A DNA stretch of 64,000 nt. It comes from Climacteris rufus (lineage: Eukaryota > Chordata > Aves > Passeriformes > Climacteridae). Location of the stretch: the NCBI GenBank assembly GCA_013398175.1, contig VZRZ01003920.1, positions 337,755-401,754 on the forward strand, written 5' to 3'. Shown here piece after piece: positions 24,601-37,192 of the stretch. The stretch's first letter is position 1. Each line of letters opens with the position of its first letter. The notes under the pieces are model-generated. The model did no database searches. It saw only the letters and a list, made by a program, of their open reading frames with translations, and was not told where the DNA came from. The translations under genes were made by a program, and so were the position numbers.

Positions 24601-27600
24601 TTTGCTCTATTCAGCTATCTTGCTTCCACTTAGTTTTAGAGCTATTTCTGAGTATGAATTATTCCCTGACACAATTTTGCAGCCCTGGTTATATTTAGAG
24701 AGAGCTTGTTCATTGGGTGAGGCTCCTCATTTTCTGTTTCCTTGGGTGAGATCCTCCAGTTTCTGTGTCCCATCTCTCAGGCTCCAGTTGATCTCGCTCA
24801 CTAATTACATCGTGGGACGTCAGACGAGGTCAAGCTCATGCTTCCTCTGTGTTGTGCAGCAATATTTATTTGTGATAAGGCAGAAGGCAGCCGTGGGGAG
24901 ATGTCCCCCTGCGACCATGTCATGGCTGCCTCAGATTTCCTCTGATTTTAGCTGTGGAAAGGGAAAAGCTGCTGCAGTGGGACCCGGAGCACTTCATGAC
25001 GTTTCTATTAAGAGCTCGGGCCTGAGCTGCCACATGCCCTTCAGGGCTGTCCAGATGGCTTTGTGGGACAGCAGAGCCTCATGGTCCCAGAGGGTTCCCT
25101 GGGGGCTGTGGCAGTTTGTCCATCCATCCTCACCTGGCTGGATGCTCCTCCTCCATCTTCCTTTCTTTTGTACCCACCTCGCCTCTGCCAGGCTCTCATT
25201 TCCCAGCCACCTCTCTCACCTCTGTACCTTGAGATATTTTTAATGCAGCTCTGGGTTTTCCTCATCATTCATCTGCCTTCCGGAAAACACTTGACTTTTC
25301 ACTGCATCTTCGGTGTTTCCCAGATACTCCTCTTGCAGGTGTTCCAGCGGCTCTTGGAAGCATCCCAGCAGCCCTCTGCTGCTTGCCCAGCTCTGAGTGC
25401 TGTTGATGTGTCCCCCTGGGTGGCGTGACCTTGGTCCTGTCCCTGGCTTCGGTGACAAGCCCCTCTCCTGGAGCTCCTCACCCATGCCCGGTGTCTCCAC
25501 TCTGCCTTCAGAGAGGACAGCGGTGCTGCTGGAGCTGTGCCAGCTGTGGCAGCCGGAGCCTGGCAGATTTAAAGTCTTAATTGCCTGTGATAATTAAAAA
25601 TCTGAGGAAGTTTCTCCAAAGCACAGAGCTGTCCCGTCCCAGCTGGGGTGTGCGCTGTGCAGGGCAGTGGCCAGACCCACAGCTCTGCTGCCCCATCAGC
25701 CCACACCTTGGGGCTCAGGTACATTTGTTCCCACTCCTGCAGTTGACAGTGAGGCAGAGCTGACTGAGCCCTTTTCCCAGGCAGGGATTGATCCAAGCCC
25801 TGGAGTAGGCAGTTTCTGCAAACTGCATCACTGTCCCATCCCTCATCCCACCTGAGGGAGGGCAATCCCAGGGAGTGCAGGATCCATTTTGGGATTTGTG
25901 TGCAGCTGGCTCCGTGTGCTTGACAAGCCACCAGCTGGGGAGAGAGAGCCCAGACAGGGACAGGGTTTGGCTCTGTCCTTGCCTGCCCGTGCCAGGACCA
26001 GTGATGGCCCCCAGTCAGGGTGACAACACAGGGAAGGCTTTAATACCCATCTCCAGTCCTGTGTGCACAGTAATTGCAGCTGCAGATTTATGGTTCTAAT
26101 TAATTGTGCAAGTAAATTAGAGGCACCCAGGTGGAACCACAGACAGAGGCCATTTCCTATGTGCTGCTCCTTTCTTGGTGCTGGCCTGTCCCTGCCCATC
26201 CCAGGAAGGAAGGGGGCTCCAGCAAAGCTCAGGCCCCTCACCAAGGAAGGTGTTGGGGATGCTGGTGTTTGTCCCCAAAGGCTGATGCTGCTTCCCTGTG
26301 AGTTGCCTGTCCCAGGACTCCTTCACCGCCTTGAATCCCACACTTCTCCTGGCCTGGTTCCCACACCCTGGTGCCCCATTCCAGGGGACTGATCCTTGTT
26401 TGGATGCATGTCACTCGGAGCACCCTGCAAACAGCACAGGGGGCTGCAGAATCCTCCCTGCAGCCTCCTAGTAAGGGGTTGTCTCTAATGCTGGGGGCTC
26501 TACACTCCTCTATTCCCTCTCTCCACCAGCCCTCCAAGCCACAGGCAAGCCACCACTTCCCAGGAGAGCGCTCCATCATCCCTGCCGACAGCGCATCCCA
26601 ACTCCCTGTCATCAAGCAAATCTCATCACGCTCCCTCCTAACCTTTGTGCAAAGGTTGTGAGAAATGCCAGGACCATATTTCAAAGGAAATACGAGTCCA
26701 AGCAGTCCTGGTCTTGTACCATCTCCAGAGGGGCTCAGCAGGGCAGCCAGCTCTGCCTGCAGCAGGCATTCCCAGCCCTTGGCCAGTGCCGCAGCAGCCA
26801 CATGGAGACAGATCATGGGGAAGGGACTGGCACTTTGAGGCTGGCTGGGATGGATTAGGAGAGCCGGGCTTGCCTGTGCTGCCTTATCTGCCCAATAACT
26901 GAACGGAATAAGCTCTCTTATCTCTCTGGCCCGGCTTTTCCCTGACAGCCCCCTTATCTCTCAGCCCTTGGAGATTGTGAGCAGCCGTCAGGGTGTTGCA
27001 TCCATCCACTTCTGACAGGATTGGACACCCAAAGGCACGGCCCCTCCTCTGCCCCCATCCTGCCCCAGAGATGCAGGTCCTGCCAGAGGGGCTGTCTGGG
27101 AGGATGCTCCAGACAGCAATCAAGTCTGCTGCAGGTTACCCACTCAGGAGGGTGGGTGCCTCTCCCCTCGGTGAAGGTGGAACTGAATCCCTGCTAACAA
27201 ATCCAGAGAATTGGTGCATCCCTTGTGTTACTGCCCACCCCTTCTTTGCCTTCGGTTGGCACCATTCAGGGCAGGCTCCCCAGGCCCCTCCGTCAAGCAT
27301 CTTCATAAAAAGATTACAGGGAAAAACACTGAACATTTGGGTTCCGTTATTTTATTATCAGTTATTGTGGATTGTTTGAGAAAATAAGTACAAAAGCAGC
27401 TGTGAGTGAATGCCACTAGATGGCAATGGGAATGGCAGTGATCCAGGGGGCTCCAGCCCAGGCTACCAGTGGCATGGCCCCTGGCTTTTGGGAGACCCCT
27501 GCCCAGAGAGAGCTCAGCCCCTGACCTGGGGTACCCCAGTGCTTCACAGCCTCCTGCCATTCCCAGGCTGTTCAGGGAGCCCAGTGAAGCAGAACACGAG

Positions 27601-27660
27601 CTATTCTGCTCCTTGTTTTCCTTCCCAAAGCCTGGGGATGGTCCCCCTGGCCCAGGCGAT
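21666..27660. other. Intergenic sequence, no gene recognised
   Basis: GC-mixed filler with short AT islands at 22120-22200 (ATTAATAAGAGTTAATC, CTAATAGATTAGG), 22330-22640 and 24300-24360. A palindromic TAATC pair, TCTAATC ATG GATTAGA, lies at 24514-24530. Overlapping ORFs of 100-220 codons (for example 24572-25243) have no recognisable content. Confidence 0.6.
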
Positions 27661-28140
27661 GCCAGAGGGAGCTCTGCTGCGGCCGCGGTGCCGGCAGGGG
27701 CTGCTCTGCAATGCTCCGCGTCAGCCCGCGCCGAGCCGAGCAGTAATTGGGTCTCTTAGGTAAAAACACAGCGGATTGCAGGCGGCTGCAGCTGCACGGC
27801 TGATGGACCACGGAGGAGACATTAGCATGTAAAATGATGACCATTAACTTGATTAAAGAAAGGACACAACATGCATCTTGTTCGCGTATCGGAGCCACTT
27901 CTTCCCACGAATCGTTGGTTGGGGATTTTGATTTCCTTATGCAGGAGACAAAACACCTTGGAAGCGCTGCGTAATTGCTTGTGGGCTGAGTTTTTCTAGG
28001 CTAACCTAATCTTGGCTGGGATTTGCTTTTAGCCCCAATGTGAGGATGGATTTTCTTTGAGATCAGCATGAAAAACACTGTCATAAATTAGCAGCAGAAT
28101 AAACGACTTCTGAGTGCTGGATTTACACAAGTTTTTCCTA
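27661..28140. promoter_or_regulatory. CpG-dense patch joined to an AT-rich island
   Basis: 27680-27740 is strongly CpG-rich, with a NotI-type GCGGCCGC. It runs into AT-rich sequence carrying CAGTAATTGGGTC, ATGACCATTAACTTGATTAA and CGTAATTGC with several retained CpGs. Could be an enhancer or the start of an unannotated non-coding transcript; neither can be shown here. Confidence 0.35.
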
Positions 28141-31079
28141 GGCAATGGTTAATCCAAAAAAAAAACAGCTCCGGTCCTACTCACAGGACCCAAGGACCAG
28201 CTGGGACAGTGCAATCCTGAGCACACCGTCAGCTCCTGGAAAATCATCTGTACATGTGGGAAAACAGTTGGGCATCCCAGCATAGGAAAGCTAGCATGCA
28301 GAAAGTTCCCCTCAAGGATGTCTGGGCAGCATCCTGGGCCAGAGGGATGTCCACAAGTCCCTGAAGAGCAAGGCCTGCTGTCCATCCCTCCTCCATCCCT
28401 TCACCAGCCCGGATGTGTGCACAGGTCAGCCCGGATGCCACAGGAGCAGGCAGATGTGCCCATAATTAGGATGCATCGAATCAGTTAAAGATGAAGACAA
28501 AGAAAATTAGAGAAAATGAAGAGGAAATGACACGGCTTGCGCAGATGCAGGGGAAATATTTTTAGTCCTTCCAAGTCCATGGCGTCTGTTGCTTGGAAGA
28601 CTCCTCACTGAATCCTCCCAGGACTTGCTTCCTTTCAAATGAGGTTGCCATCTCCCAGCGCTGCAATTAGTCGTGTCCGCGCAGCTTCTGTGGAGTACAA
28701 CCAAAGCACTTAATTTTCATTAAAAAGATGACATTGGGAGCAGTTATGAAGGACAGGCGCAGGAACTGGTAACCGTGTTCCTGAGGACGGAATGGGACAC
28801 GCAGATGCATAAATTACCGGGTTCCTTTCCCATGTTCTGTCTTCTGCTTTTCTGCAAAGAAGATTGACTTGATTGTAGGTGCCTCTCTGATATCTCTTTG
28901 TAAATCCTATTCACATTTGCATTAGATAATACGGTATATCCATAAATTAGTGTTGAACATCAGCTGTTTTCACAGAAGTGTTGCATAATCTCCGCCTCAT
29001 AGGTGTTCACAGCCCATCCCAGGATCCCAGCAGAGGCAGGGGAGGGTGGTGAGTGTTGGCAGCAAGGACTCATCCTTCTGCCATCCCCCCAGAGGCTCCC
29101 ATCAATTTATGGCTGACCTGTGGCACACTGGGCACTGCTCAAATCCAAAGGGGCATTGGCAACTCCACTTGATTTAACACTCCATAAAGTGAAAAGTGAT
29201 GGGACTACATGAACCTCACTCTGCATCATGCTAAGGTGAGCACTGCCCTTGCTCCAGGAGCACTTCCCTGCATTGGAAAAAGCCAGGGATGGCTGCAAAG
29301 CCCGGACACCACTCTACACATCCCACCACATCCCATCCTGCCACTGTGCTCCAGCATGAGCCCTGTCCTTGAAACCAGGGCTGGATAAAATAGGGTCATT
29401 TTTATTTTTCAAGTTTTCCATGTTCATGAAAGCAAAGATTCATGTGGCTGAGCCTGAAGACAAACTGCTTCAAAGAGCAATTTTAATTGAAATGATAATG
29501 ATGAAAGTTTTGCAGGCAAAATTGAAAAGTGCGTCACCGTATCCCCTCCCTCCTCCCGTGACACGTCCATGCAGAGCAGCAACAAAAATAGGTGTCTTTT
29601 GTGAGACTCTCTGTATGACTCAGTTTCCTCAGTCCACAGATTATATTTTTCACTGTAAAAGACAAAAAAGGACTACACTGTCCCACTTCTCTGCAGCTTT
29701 CCTCATGTTCCTCCACTCCCTGTGCTCCGTGTGCAGTGCTGGGGTCCTGTTGGTGCACAGGAAGCCCCTCACCAGAGGCTGCACTACCTTGAAAGGGCAA
29801 AATTTAAGGAGGTTTTAGAAAGAAAAAGGCAGAGGTGTCCTGGGATGGATCCTCAGGATGGGCTGGATGCCAGCGGGGTTGGGATGGAGCCCTGAGGCCG
29901 TGTCCCTGGCTGGATGGCTCCCGGCAGGAGCACAGAGCCCCAGGGAGCAAAAAGCTCATCCTCTACCCAAACAGAAAACGGCTGCTGGTTCCCCTCTCCT
30001 TGGCATTAATCTCTGTCCCTCCTGGGAAATTACGCCACGATAAATCTTTATTTCTCATGATGGCTTGCCAGCTTTAATAACGATTTCGTGGGGGATGGGA
30101 GACGCCGGCAAGCCGGAGCGTGGGCTGGAGGATGCTCTGTTCCCCCAGCACACACTGATGGGTTAGAACTGATTTATCCTCCTTTCCTGAGCCCTGTTTG
30201 TCCAGCTGCCAGGTAGGGCCAAGTGAGTAACTGTTTCCTCAGTAAATTTCGTCTCCTCTTAATCCTCAGGTACCCCTGTTTTCCTGGAATTTATTCAGTA
30301 CCCATATAGAGGTGGATGGCAGGAAATGTGGGTGCTCAGATCCTCCCCTCGAAAGGGCTGCATGGTTGCTCCATGTGCTGGAATGTAGGAATTGAGCAGT
30401 GCTGGAGAGTTTTATTGTTTTCTTACTCAATACAAACCATTTGTAGAATTGTGCTTAAGGACAATGGAATTTGTGCTTAGTTCCTGTGGTATCCAACTGG
30501 CGAATGTGAATAACTGAGTTTTCCCTTATTTGTGGAAATAACTGAATGGCCAAATCCAATTACTCCTGGAAGTTCTGTTGCAATGCAGAGAGCAGCCTGA
30601 GCCCTGAGTGCTTCTCTCTGAGCTGCAGTTGGCTGCTGTTCCTGGGTAGCCTCAGGAAGTTCAAGAGCCTGCATTAGGCCACCCCAGCCCACTCCTGCTC
30701 TTCTCCCACTCTGAAAAGGAAGGAGTTGAGAACAGATGCTAAATGCCCAGTGAAAACTTGAGCTACAGCTGAGGAAGATGAGAAGAAGATGCTGCACGGG
30801 GAGAGAAGAGCTGTTGGGTCTCACCCTGGGGACTGTGACATCCAGGGCATGGGACTGCCACACGTCCCCTTGCCAGGCAGCCCACCAAGCCAATGTCGGG
30901 CTGGCAGGATCCCACCTCCTGTCCCACCGGCCCAATGGGGTTTCTCTAAGAAATGTTGCCAAATAAATCCCAAAATGGCAATGTTGCTGTCCGTGCAGCC
31001 TCTCATATGGAGCTCACCGTATGAGTCCTGTAAGGGATGAAGAAAGGGAAGAGTGGGGCTCCATGGTCGGAACTGAGCT
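28141..31079. other. Intergenic sequence, no gene recognised
   Basis: AT-richer stretches at 28640-28980 and 29390-29520 look regulatory. An ORF at 29369-29818 (149 codons) resembles nothing known and lacks splice context. Confidence 0.6.
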
Positions 31080-31290
31080 GGGTCTGCTCCGCTCTCCCGG
31101 CAGTGAGAACAGCTTTGGACGGTTGAGCACCAAATGTTTTCACAAGGAGTTACTATAGAAACTATCTCAGCACCTTTTTCTGTGCAGCCTCGTTGATGCT
31201 AATAAATAGCCTCATTATTTTGCAAAAAGTGCTCGGGAAACCAGGAGCAGCACGGCTTGGGCCGAGACAGAATTAATGGTTGAAAATAGT
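31080..31290. promoter_or_regulatory. Candidate regulatory island with X-box-like palindrome
   Basis: Contains GTTACTATAGAAAC at 31149-31162, matching the RFX X-box inverted repeat at 13 of 14 degenerate positions, followed by GATGCTAATAAATAGCC and CAGAATTAATGG. No repeat signature. Function inferred. Confidence 0.38.
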
Positions 31291-31770
31291 GGGACCATTT
31301 TTCCCTGTGCCACAGAAAGCAGAGAGGCCGGGGCTCCATTAGGGAGAGTTATGGCTCATTTCTCCACTTTTGCTGTATTTATGTTTTATGTATTCAAAAG
31401 TGATTTCAGCCACAATCCCAAATTACCAATTCCCACATTACATTAAACGGCTGTGAACAGGAATGGCTCCTGCCTATCAAAATAAACCAGTGAGTGCTAT
31501 GCAGGGAGCCGGCTCCTCCCTGGTTGTTGCTGGCACAACTTGCAGGGAAATGCTCCAGGGCCTGCTGAGGGGCTGCTCTCTCACCTGGTACCAGGGTCAC
31601 TGCCAGTGCCAACGGCAGAGTATCCCTAATTTCCATGATTCATTTCTGCCTCTCTGCCCCCAGCAGTCACAGACACCTTCACTTCTCTGCCCAGTGCCTC
31701 AAACCAAGGTATTTTCATTTCCCTTCAAGCCCCAGTGCCCCTGAGCAGCCCAGGAGAAGATTGTTAAAAA

Positions 31771-31820
31771 TATTAACAGGAATAACACAATAGCAGGAAT
31801 AACGTTAACAGGAATAACAT
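31771..31820 (+). repeat. Short tandem repeat with core CAGGAATAAC, 3 copies
   Basis: Three imperfect ~15-17 bp copies: TTAACAGGAATAAC at 31773, TAGCAGGAATAAC at 31791, GTTAACAGGAATAAC at 31804. Confidence 0.85.
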
Positions 31821-34377
31821 ATCCCTTTGGCGAGAAGCTAAAATACACATCACTCTTTATGTATTCATAGGTCCTGCCGATACTCTGTGTTAATGCTGTG
31901 CCTCTCCCAGCCTGAAACCTGTTCCACCTAGGCAGGGCTGGGGTCCAGAATGTGCTGGGGAGGACATGGGCTTGTAGGGTCTGCACTGGGATCTTGGATC
32001 TTTGTGGACATCACCTCTCTGACTGCTTGGCACCGTCATCATCCCATGGTTGACACCCAGAGCTCAGCACAGCGGTTCCTCACTGATCCTGTTGGTGCTG
32101 GAGACTCCCACAGCTTCCCTGAATCTGGACGATCGTGTCCAAAATCCAGCTTCCTTTTGTCATCTGAAAAACTTCTGGATTTGGTTACAGCGTTCATTAC
32201 AAATACCACCTGCATCCTGCGACCCACATGCAGACCTACTCGGGATTCTACTCATAGTCCTACTCACAATCCCATGTGCAGTTCAGCGGTGGGTCACTCT
32301 GGTGAGTGAAAATAAAGCAATTTCAGGGAAAAGCTTCACTACCAGCTCTTGGACAATGGTTTCCTGACAGATCCCTGTCTGCCTCTTGCTGTGGGGAGCA
32401 TAGCAGCTCCAACAGTTGGGATGCAGTTTGCACCTCCCTGCCTACAGCTGCCTGATTCCAGCTAAACTGAATATTATTATCCATGGCAAACATTGCCCAA
32501 GGCAAACATTGCCCCGGAGAAGATGAGTTGGATAATTACCTTAAGGGAGGCTGGAAGCTGGCAGTGCCCACATCAAACCCACAGGGTGGGCAGCAGATGG
32601 CTGTGACCATCCCTGCTGTGCCTGCAGGCAGGGGCAGCTCCCCCATCCACCCTCTTGCAAAACCTCTCACAGCCGCAGCTCCCTCTCCTTTGCCCAGGAA
32701 AAGCTGGACGTCGCTGTGATATTCTCATGCCACATCTCTGTGTGTTGGCATTTCTGTGCAGATCTGAAAGAAAACTAGAACTGATCACGCTGGTTTGCCC
32801 CTGGCAGGAGCCACCACAGACAAATAGGGAACACGGCTCTCCACGGCTCTTCTTGGGGATCACGCTAACGATTTGCGTGGCGCAGACCCAATATCTCGAC
32901 GGGAGGCAGCCAGGCATCAGCGAAAATGATGGGGAATATAATGAATCATTTGTCTTCCCTGAGAAAGAAGAGTGGCAGTGGAAAACAGACCCTTAACTCT
33001 TCCACAGACGCCTACCGCTGCTGTCAGTGTTCCCAGGGTCCCTGATGGACTGGGAGGATGAGGAAAAGGAGATGAAAGAGGACATCACCACGCTGGCATG
33101 TCCCAGTTTCCAGGATGGATGTGGACTTGCTCTCCAGAGCAACCTGGCTGTCAGCAATTGCTTATTTTGCTGTTAATGATACAGAGCAGTTTATGGAAAA
33201 GGATTTCACTTCCTCGATAACACTGATAAAGTGGATTTGGCTTTGTGCACTGCATCCTTTGTCTGAGGGGCTGGAGACACCAGAGGCATTTGGAGAGCTG
33301 CACCTCCAGCACACTGATGCTGGCAGAATCGTATCTGTTGGGAGGCAGCTGAGCAATCGGGGAAGGAGGCTGATCCCTGCCCTGGGACGCTTCAGACTGC
33401 AACGCTGCTTGTCCCTGGAATGCCACTGCCTGATGTAACAGCCTTCCTCACACAACTTCTTGGACAGGGAGGGATTCATGGAGCACAAGGAGCCACACCA
33501 TCAGCCACGACCACAAACATTCAGGTCTGGTGAGGGGCACCCTGGACCGGTCCCAGAGGGAACCAGACTGCTGTGGCTGCCCCAAGGCTCCAAACTCCCT
33601 GAGGGTGCCAGAACTGCTGACAGCTGGGAATAAATTACAGCTTCCATCTAATCAACTCTGCTCATCGTTTCCAGTTGAGTGAATTAAAAATCTTCCAGCG
33701 TCACAGACGAACTGCGGCCCAACCTCGCGCCTGATAAATGTTCCTTTTGAACTCACGCACAATGGGGGAGCCGATTAAACTTTTAACTTTTTTAATCCTA
33801 TAATTTATTTAAAATGCATTTGCTGAAAGAAAAGAATGTGGAAGATTTTTTTCTTTGTGATTTCTTAGGGGGAGCCGATGTAAGAGGAAGATAACACAGT
33901 GCAGCAAGTTTGCCTCTGATGTTACTGCTCTAACCAAGTTCCTGCAGCTCAGGCTGAAATTCCCAACATTCAGTGAAATCTGATTCAGCTGGGGCAGGAG
34001 TTTCCCTGAAAAAGTCCAGCAGTGTAACCTCCATTGGAGCAGGCAGGGCCATCAAGACAGCTCTGCCTGTGCCCTGCCAGCCCATCAGCCCAGCACTTGC
34101 TACCCTGCAGGAGTTTCCCAGTCATGCAGACAGCTCCCATTAACTGCCACACTTCCCAAGGGGAATTTGCATGGAATAGCACAGCATATACATGCGTTGC
34201 AGCCCAACAAACTTCCCAGGATTATTGTTATTGCTCTAATTACCAAAGGAATTAGTAATGCTAAACTATCAAGAGGGCAACTGCACCAGAGGCTAAGGAG
34301 CCGTATGACACACTGAAATACTGGGAAGCATTTTCCCAGCTGAGGGTCACAATATTTACCTGGGATATTCATCCATT

Positions 34378-34519
34378 AAAGTGTTCAAGACCAGGTTTTA
34401 TGGGACTTGGAAAAACCTGGTCTACTGGAAGGTGTCCCTGCCCATGGCAGGGGAGTGGAACTGGGTGATTTTTAAGGTCCCTCCCAACACAAAACATTCT
34501 GGGATTCCATGATTCCATG
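34378..34519 (+). mobile_element. CR1 LINE 3'-end fragment in the intergenic desert
   Basis: Shows GTGTTCAAGACCAGGTTTTA, ACCTGGTCTACTGGAAGGTG, CCCTGCCCATGGCAGGGGAG, TTTTTAAGGTCCCTCCCAAC and the terminal ATTCCATGATTCCATG repeat. About 140 bp and 5'-truncated. The only clear transposon I see in the first 42 kb. Confidence 0.93.
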
Positions 34520-36899
34520 CTTCCCCAGGAAGCAGTCAGAGCTCAAGGTTTGCTTTTTCCAGCTTCGTTGCTGGCACACAGTGCCAAGTTGGCAGGGTCA
34601 CTTTGTCAGTCTAGCTCTGGCCAAACCAGGGGCACATCTTCCCTCCAGGATCTCCTCCTCTCCACACAGCTCCTGCCATGGGCAGCAGCATTAACCCAGC
34701 CTCTCGAGACTTTTGACAACCTCTTCTTTATCTGCTTCTGACAACAAAGCTGTAATTGCAGCCCTCGGCAGAGCAGATAGAAGGAGCTCTGCAGGCACCA
34801 CGAGGAATAAAGGGCGTTGCACGATCCATGACTTGTCCTGAGATAGCTGTGACTCTGCTCCAACAGTGGCGGGTGAGAGAGGGTGATGCTCCTGGCCACT
34901 CAGTCCCTGAACCAGGCCCCCTTCTCAATGCTGACCTTCCACAGCCACAGAAAACTCACACGACACCCCATGATTACACTGGATCCCTGCACATTCCATT
35001 AGTTCCAACAGATACAGGCACGGGGGTTTCCATGTGTTCCCATTTGTGGGATGAGGAGCGGGCGTGCTGTGGATGCGGTGCAGTCACCACCTCCTGCAAG
35101 CCTCAATGCCATCTCAGAATCAATACCCTGCCAACAACGATGGCAATAAGTTTAATTCTTGATAAATGGCTGACATAAAGCTGAGCTATTGTGTTGCTGA
35201 AAGAAATTAAATTAAGGGTGAGCAGAAGGGACACATCGCTTGGCAGCGTGGCTGACAACGCTGCCTGCTCAGCCAGCCCCACCAGCAGCCCTTTAGCTCC
35301 TGATGCAGCTCCTGATGGTTCTGGCCGGTCCCTGAGTGCCCAGTGCTCCCTAAAACCAGCCCATTCCCATTCCATGGTTCAATGCCTCTTGTTGCTGTAC
35401 AGGGAAGCAGGTCTCCAGCTCCCTCAACACACCCCGCAGCATTCCCTCCCCAGCATCCCTCCCAGTATCACCTGCATTAGGGCACATCCTGGCTCTGCAG
35501 ACTCAGTGGTCCCTTCACCCCATCCCTTGGACATGCAGAAAAGGGAGTTTGGTCTTTGCCAAGTTTTTTTGGTCTGGACACCCTTTCCCTTGGGATGGAC
35601 ACTTTCTTAAGTCTGATTATTTTTCCGAGCGCATCTGTGTCAGACTCCAGGTTTCCTCTGTACACACAGGAAGATTTTCTTCATTAGCTGTTAGACTCCA
35701 GCTCCCGAAGAGCAAATTAGGGAACATGAATATGTAAATTAATGATTCTAAACTGATAGCAGCAGTGCTGCCTCCAAGGGGATCAAAGCTGGAGTGACAT
35801 TTGGTTTCCAACTTTTCGCATTTGGGAGTGGGGTTTGACACTTTCTTTAATTATTTTTTGCACTGGAGAGAGCTAAAAATAAAACTTCCATGAAGTTGTT
35901 CTCCTGCTCACTTCACTGGATTTGGCTTGGGGTTTTTTAAAATTGTTTTTGCCCCATTGCTGCCCAAGCTGGCAGCATTCCACTGGAGGCACTGAAGTTA
36001 TACAGTTGTGCAGAGGCCATCCCAGTGATGCTCTGCCCGGTTCCCATGTGGAGCCACAGCAGTGGCATGAGCACGGTGGCCATGGCAAGATGGTTTGGCA
36101 CAAGGGACAGTTTGGGGACATGCTGGATAGCAGAAACTGCAGCATTGCAGATGGCTTCAATCTGGGCTGCAACTCTCCCAAAGAAGCCATTCCCCACCTT
36201 CAAAGGAGCTTTCCAGCAACACCCAAGCCCACCAGATTTCCAAACCTGCAGCCAATCATGAAAGCCCAGGAATGTGTCCTATGGCCTCCACCAGCACCCA
36301 AGTGTCGCTGGCTGACAAAAGTGCCAGTGCCTGGAGGCTTGGCAGGCAGAGAGGGCTCTGCACCATCACCTTCTGTATCCCCCCAGGGCATCTGCATCCT
36401 GGGGCACTGTCCAGGTAACTCAGCAGTAAGTATTGGGAACTGGGGGGAGAAAATAAGGAATTCCAACAAACTCCCTGCCAGAAGCAGATGTTGGTCCCAC
36501 TGCCCTGGGCTGTAAATGCCCTTGGCTGGCTCTCTCCCCACCCTCTGCCAGCCCAGCCTCCACTCAGAACTAATTAGGAGATAATTAACATTTGTGGCAA
36601 ACAGCAGGAAACATCTGGGCCCGATAACATACGAGAAGCCCTCGAGGGTGATTAATGGGGCTGGAGGAGGGAGAGCTGTGGGTGGCACAGCAGAGCATTG
36701 TGCTGGTGGAGTTGGGACTGGATGGGATAGGATGGGGACGTCTCTGGGGACTGCTCTGGGGCTGGGGACACCTCCTTCCATCCTCCTCTAAAGCAAAGGT
36801 GGGAAAGCAGCACTGTTCTCCCAGGAAGAGTTTCTCAGTGAGGAGCCAATCTCTTGGAAGCGACCTGGACTCAGAGGAAGAAAGGGCATTTGGTGGAGC

Positions 36900-37080
36900 T
36901 CGAATTTATTTTGTATGACTCCTACTTAATTAAGTACTTCATTTGCATAACCCTGTGCAGTAACTCACTTCTGTCATCATGAAATGCAGCCATGTGCAAA
37001 CAGTTTGCAAAAATAACACACATAATTCAAACTTATGTTTGTTGTAAGAATGGATTTACACGATGCGGTTAAACAGGCCT
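36900..37080. promoter_or_regulatory. Candidate regulatory island: 14-bp palindrome plus octamer
   Basis: A perfect palindrome, TACTTAATTAAGTA (36923-36936), is followed four bases later by the POU octamer ATTTGCAT (36941-36948) and by further ATGCAAA-like motifs. Ends just before the pyrimidine tract. Confidence 0.42.
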
Positions 37081-37124
37081 GACAGGCAGCCCAGAACCCC
37101 CTTCCATTTCCCCTTCCTCTTCCA

Positions 37125-37192
37125 TCCCCTTTCCCTTCTCTTTCCTTTTCCCCTTTCTTTTCCTCTTTCCCTTTTCTTTCCCCTTCTTCTCT
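37125..37192 (+). repeat. Uninterrupted 68-nt pyrimidine tract
   Basis: Mixed C and T with no purine across 68 bases, preceded by a further ~28 bases broken only by two A residues. Polypurine on the minus strand. Long tracts of this kind can form triplex DNA and are often replication-slippage prone. Confidence 0.9.

Larger units (their letters stand above)
31291..36899. other. Intergenic sequence with one CR1, no gene recognised
   Basis: Includes the CAGGAATAAC repeat, the CR1 tail and an AT-rich island at 33650-33880 (GCCGATTAAACTTTTAACTT, TATTTAAAATGCATTTGC). ORFs up to ~197 codons (35922-36515) are unconvincing. Confidence 0.6.

Noticed and set aside
24572..25243. 223-codon plus-strand ORF with hydrophobic stretches, considered as a membrane protein
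   Set aside because: Hydrophobicity follows from T/C-rich sequence; no family resemblance and no supporting context.
35922..36515. 197-codon plus-strand ORF
   Set aside because: No recognisable domain, no splice partners, overlapped by antisense ORFs of similar length.
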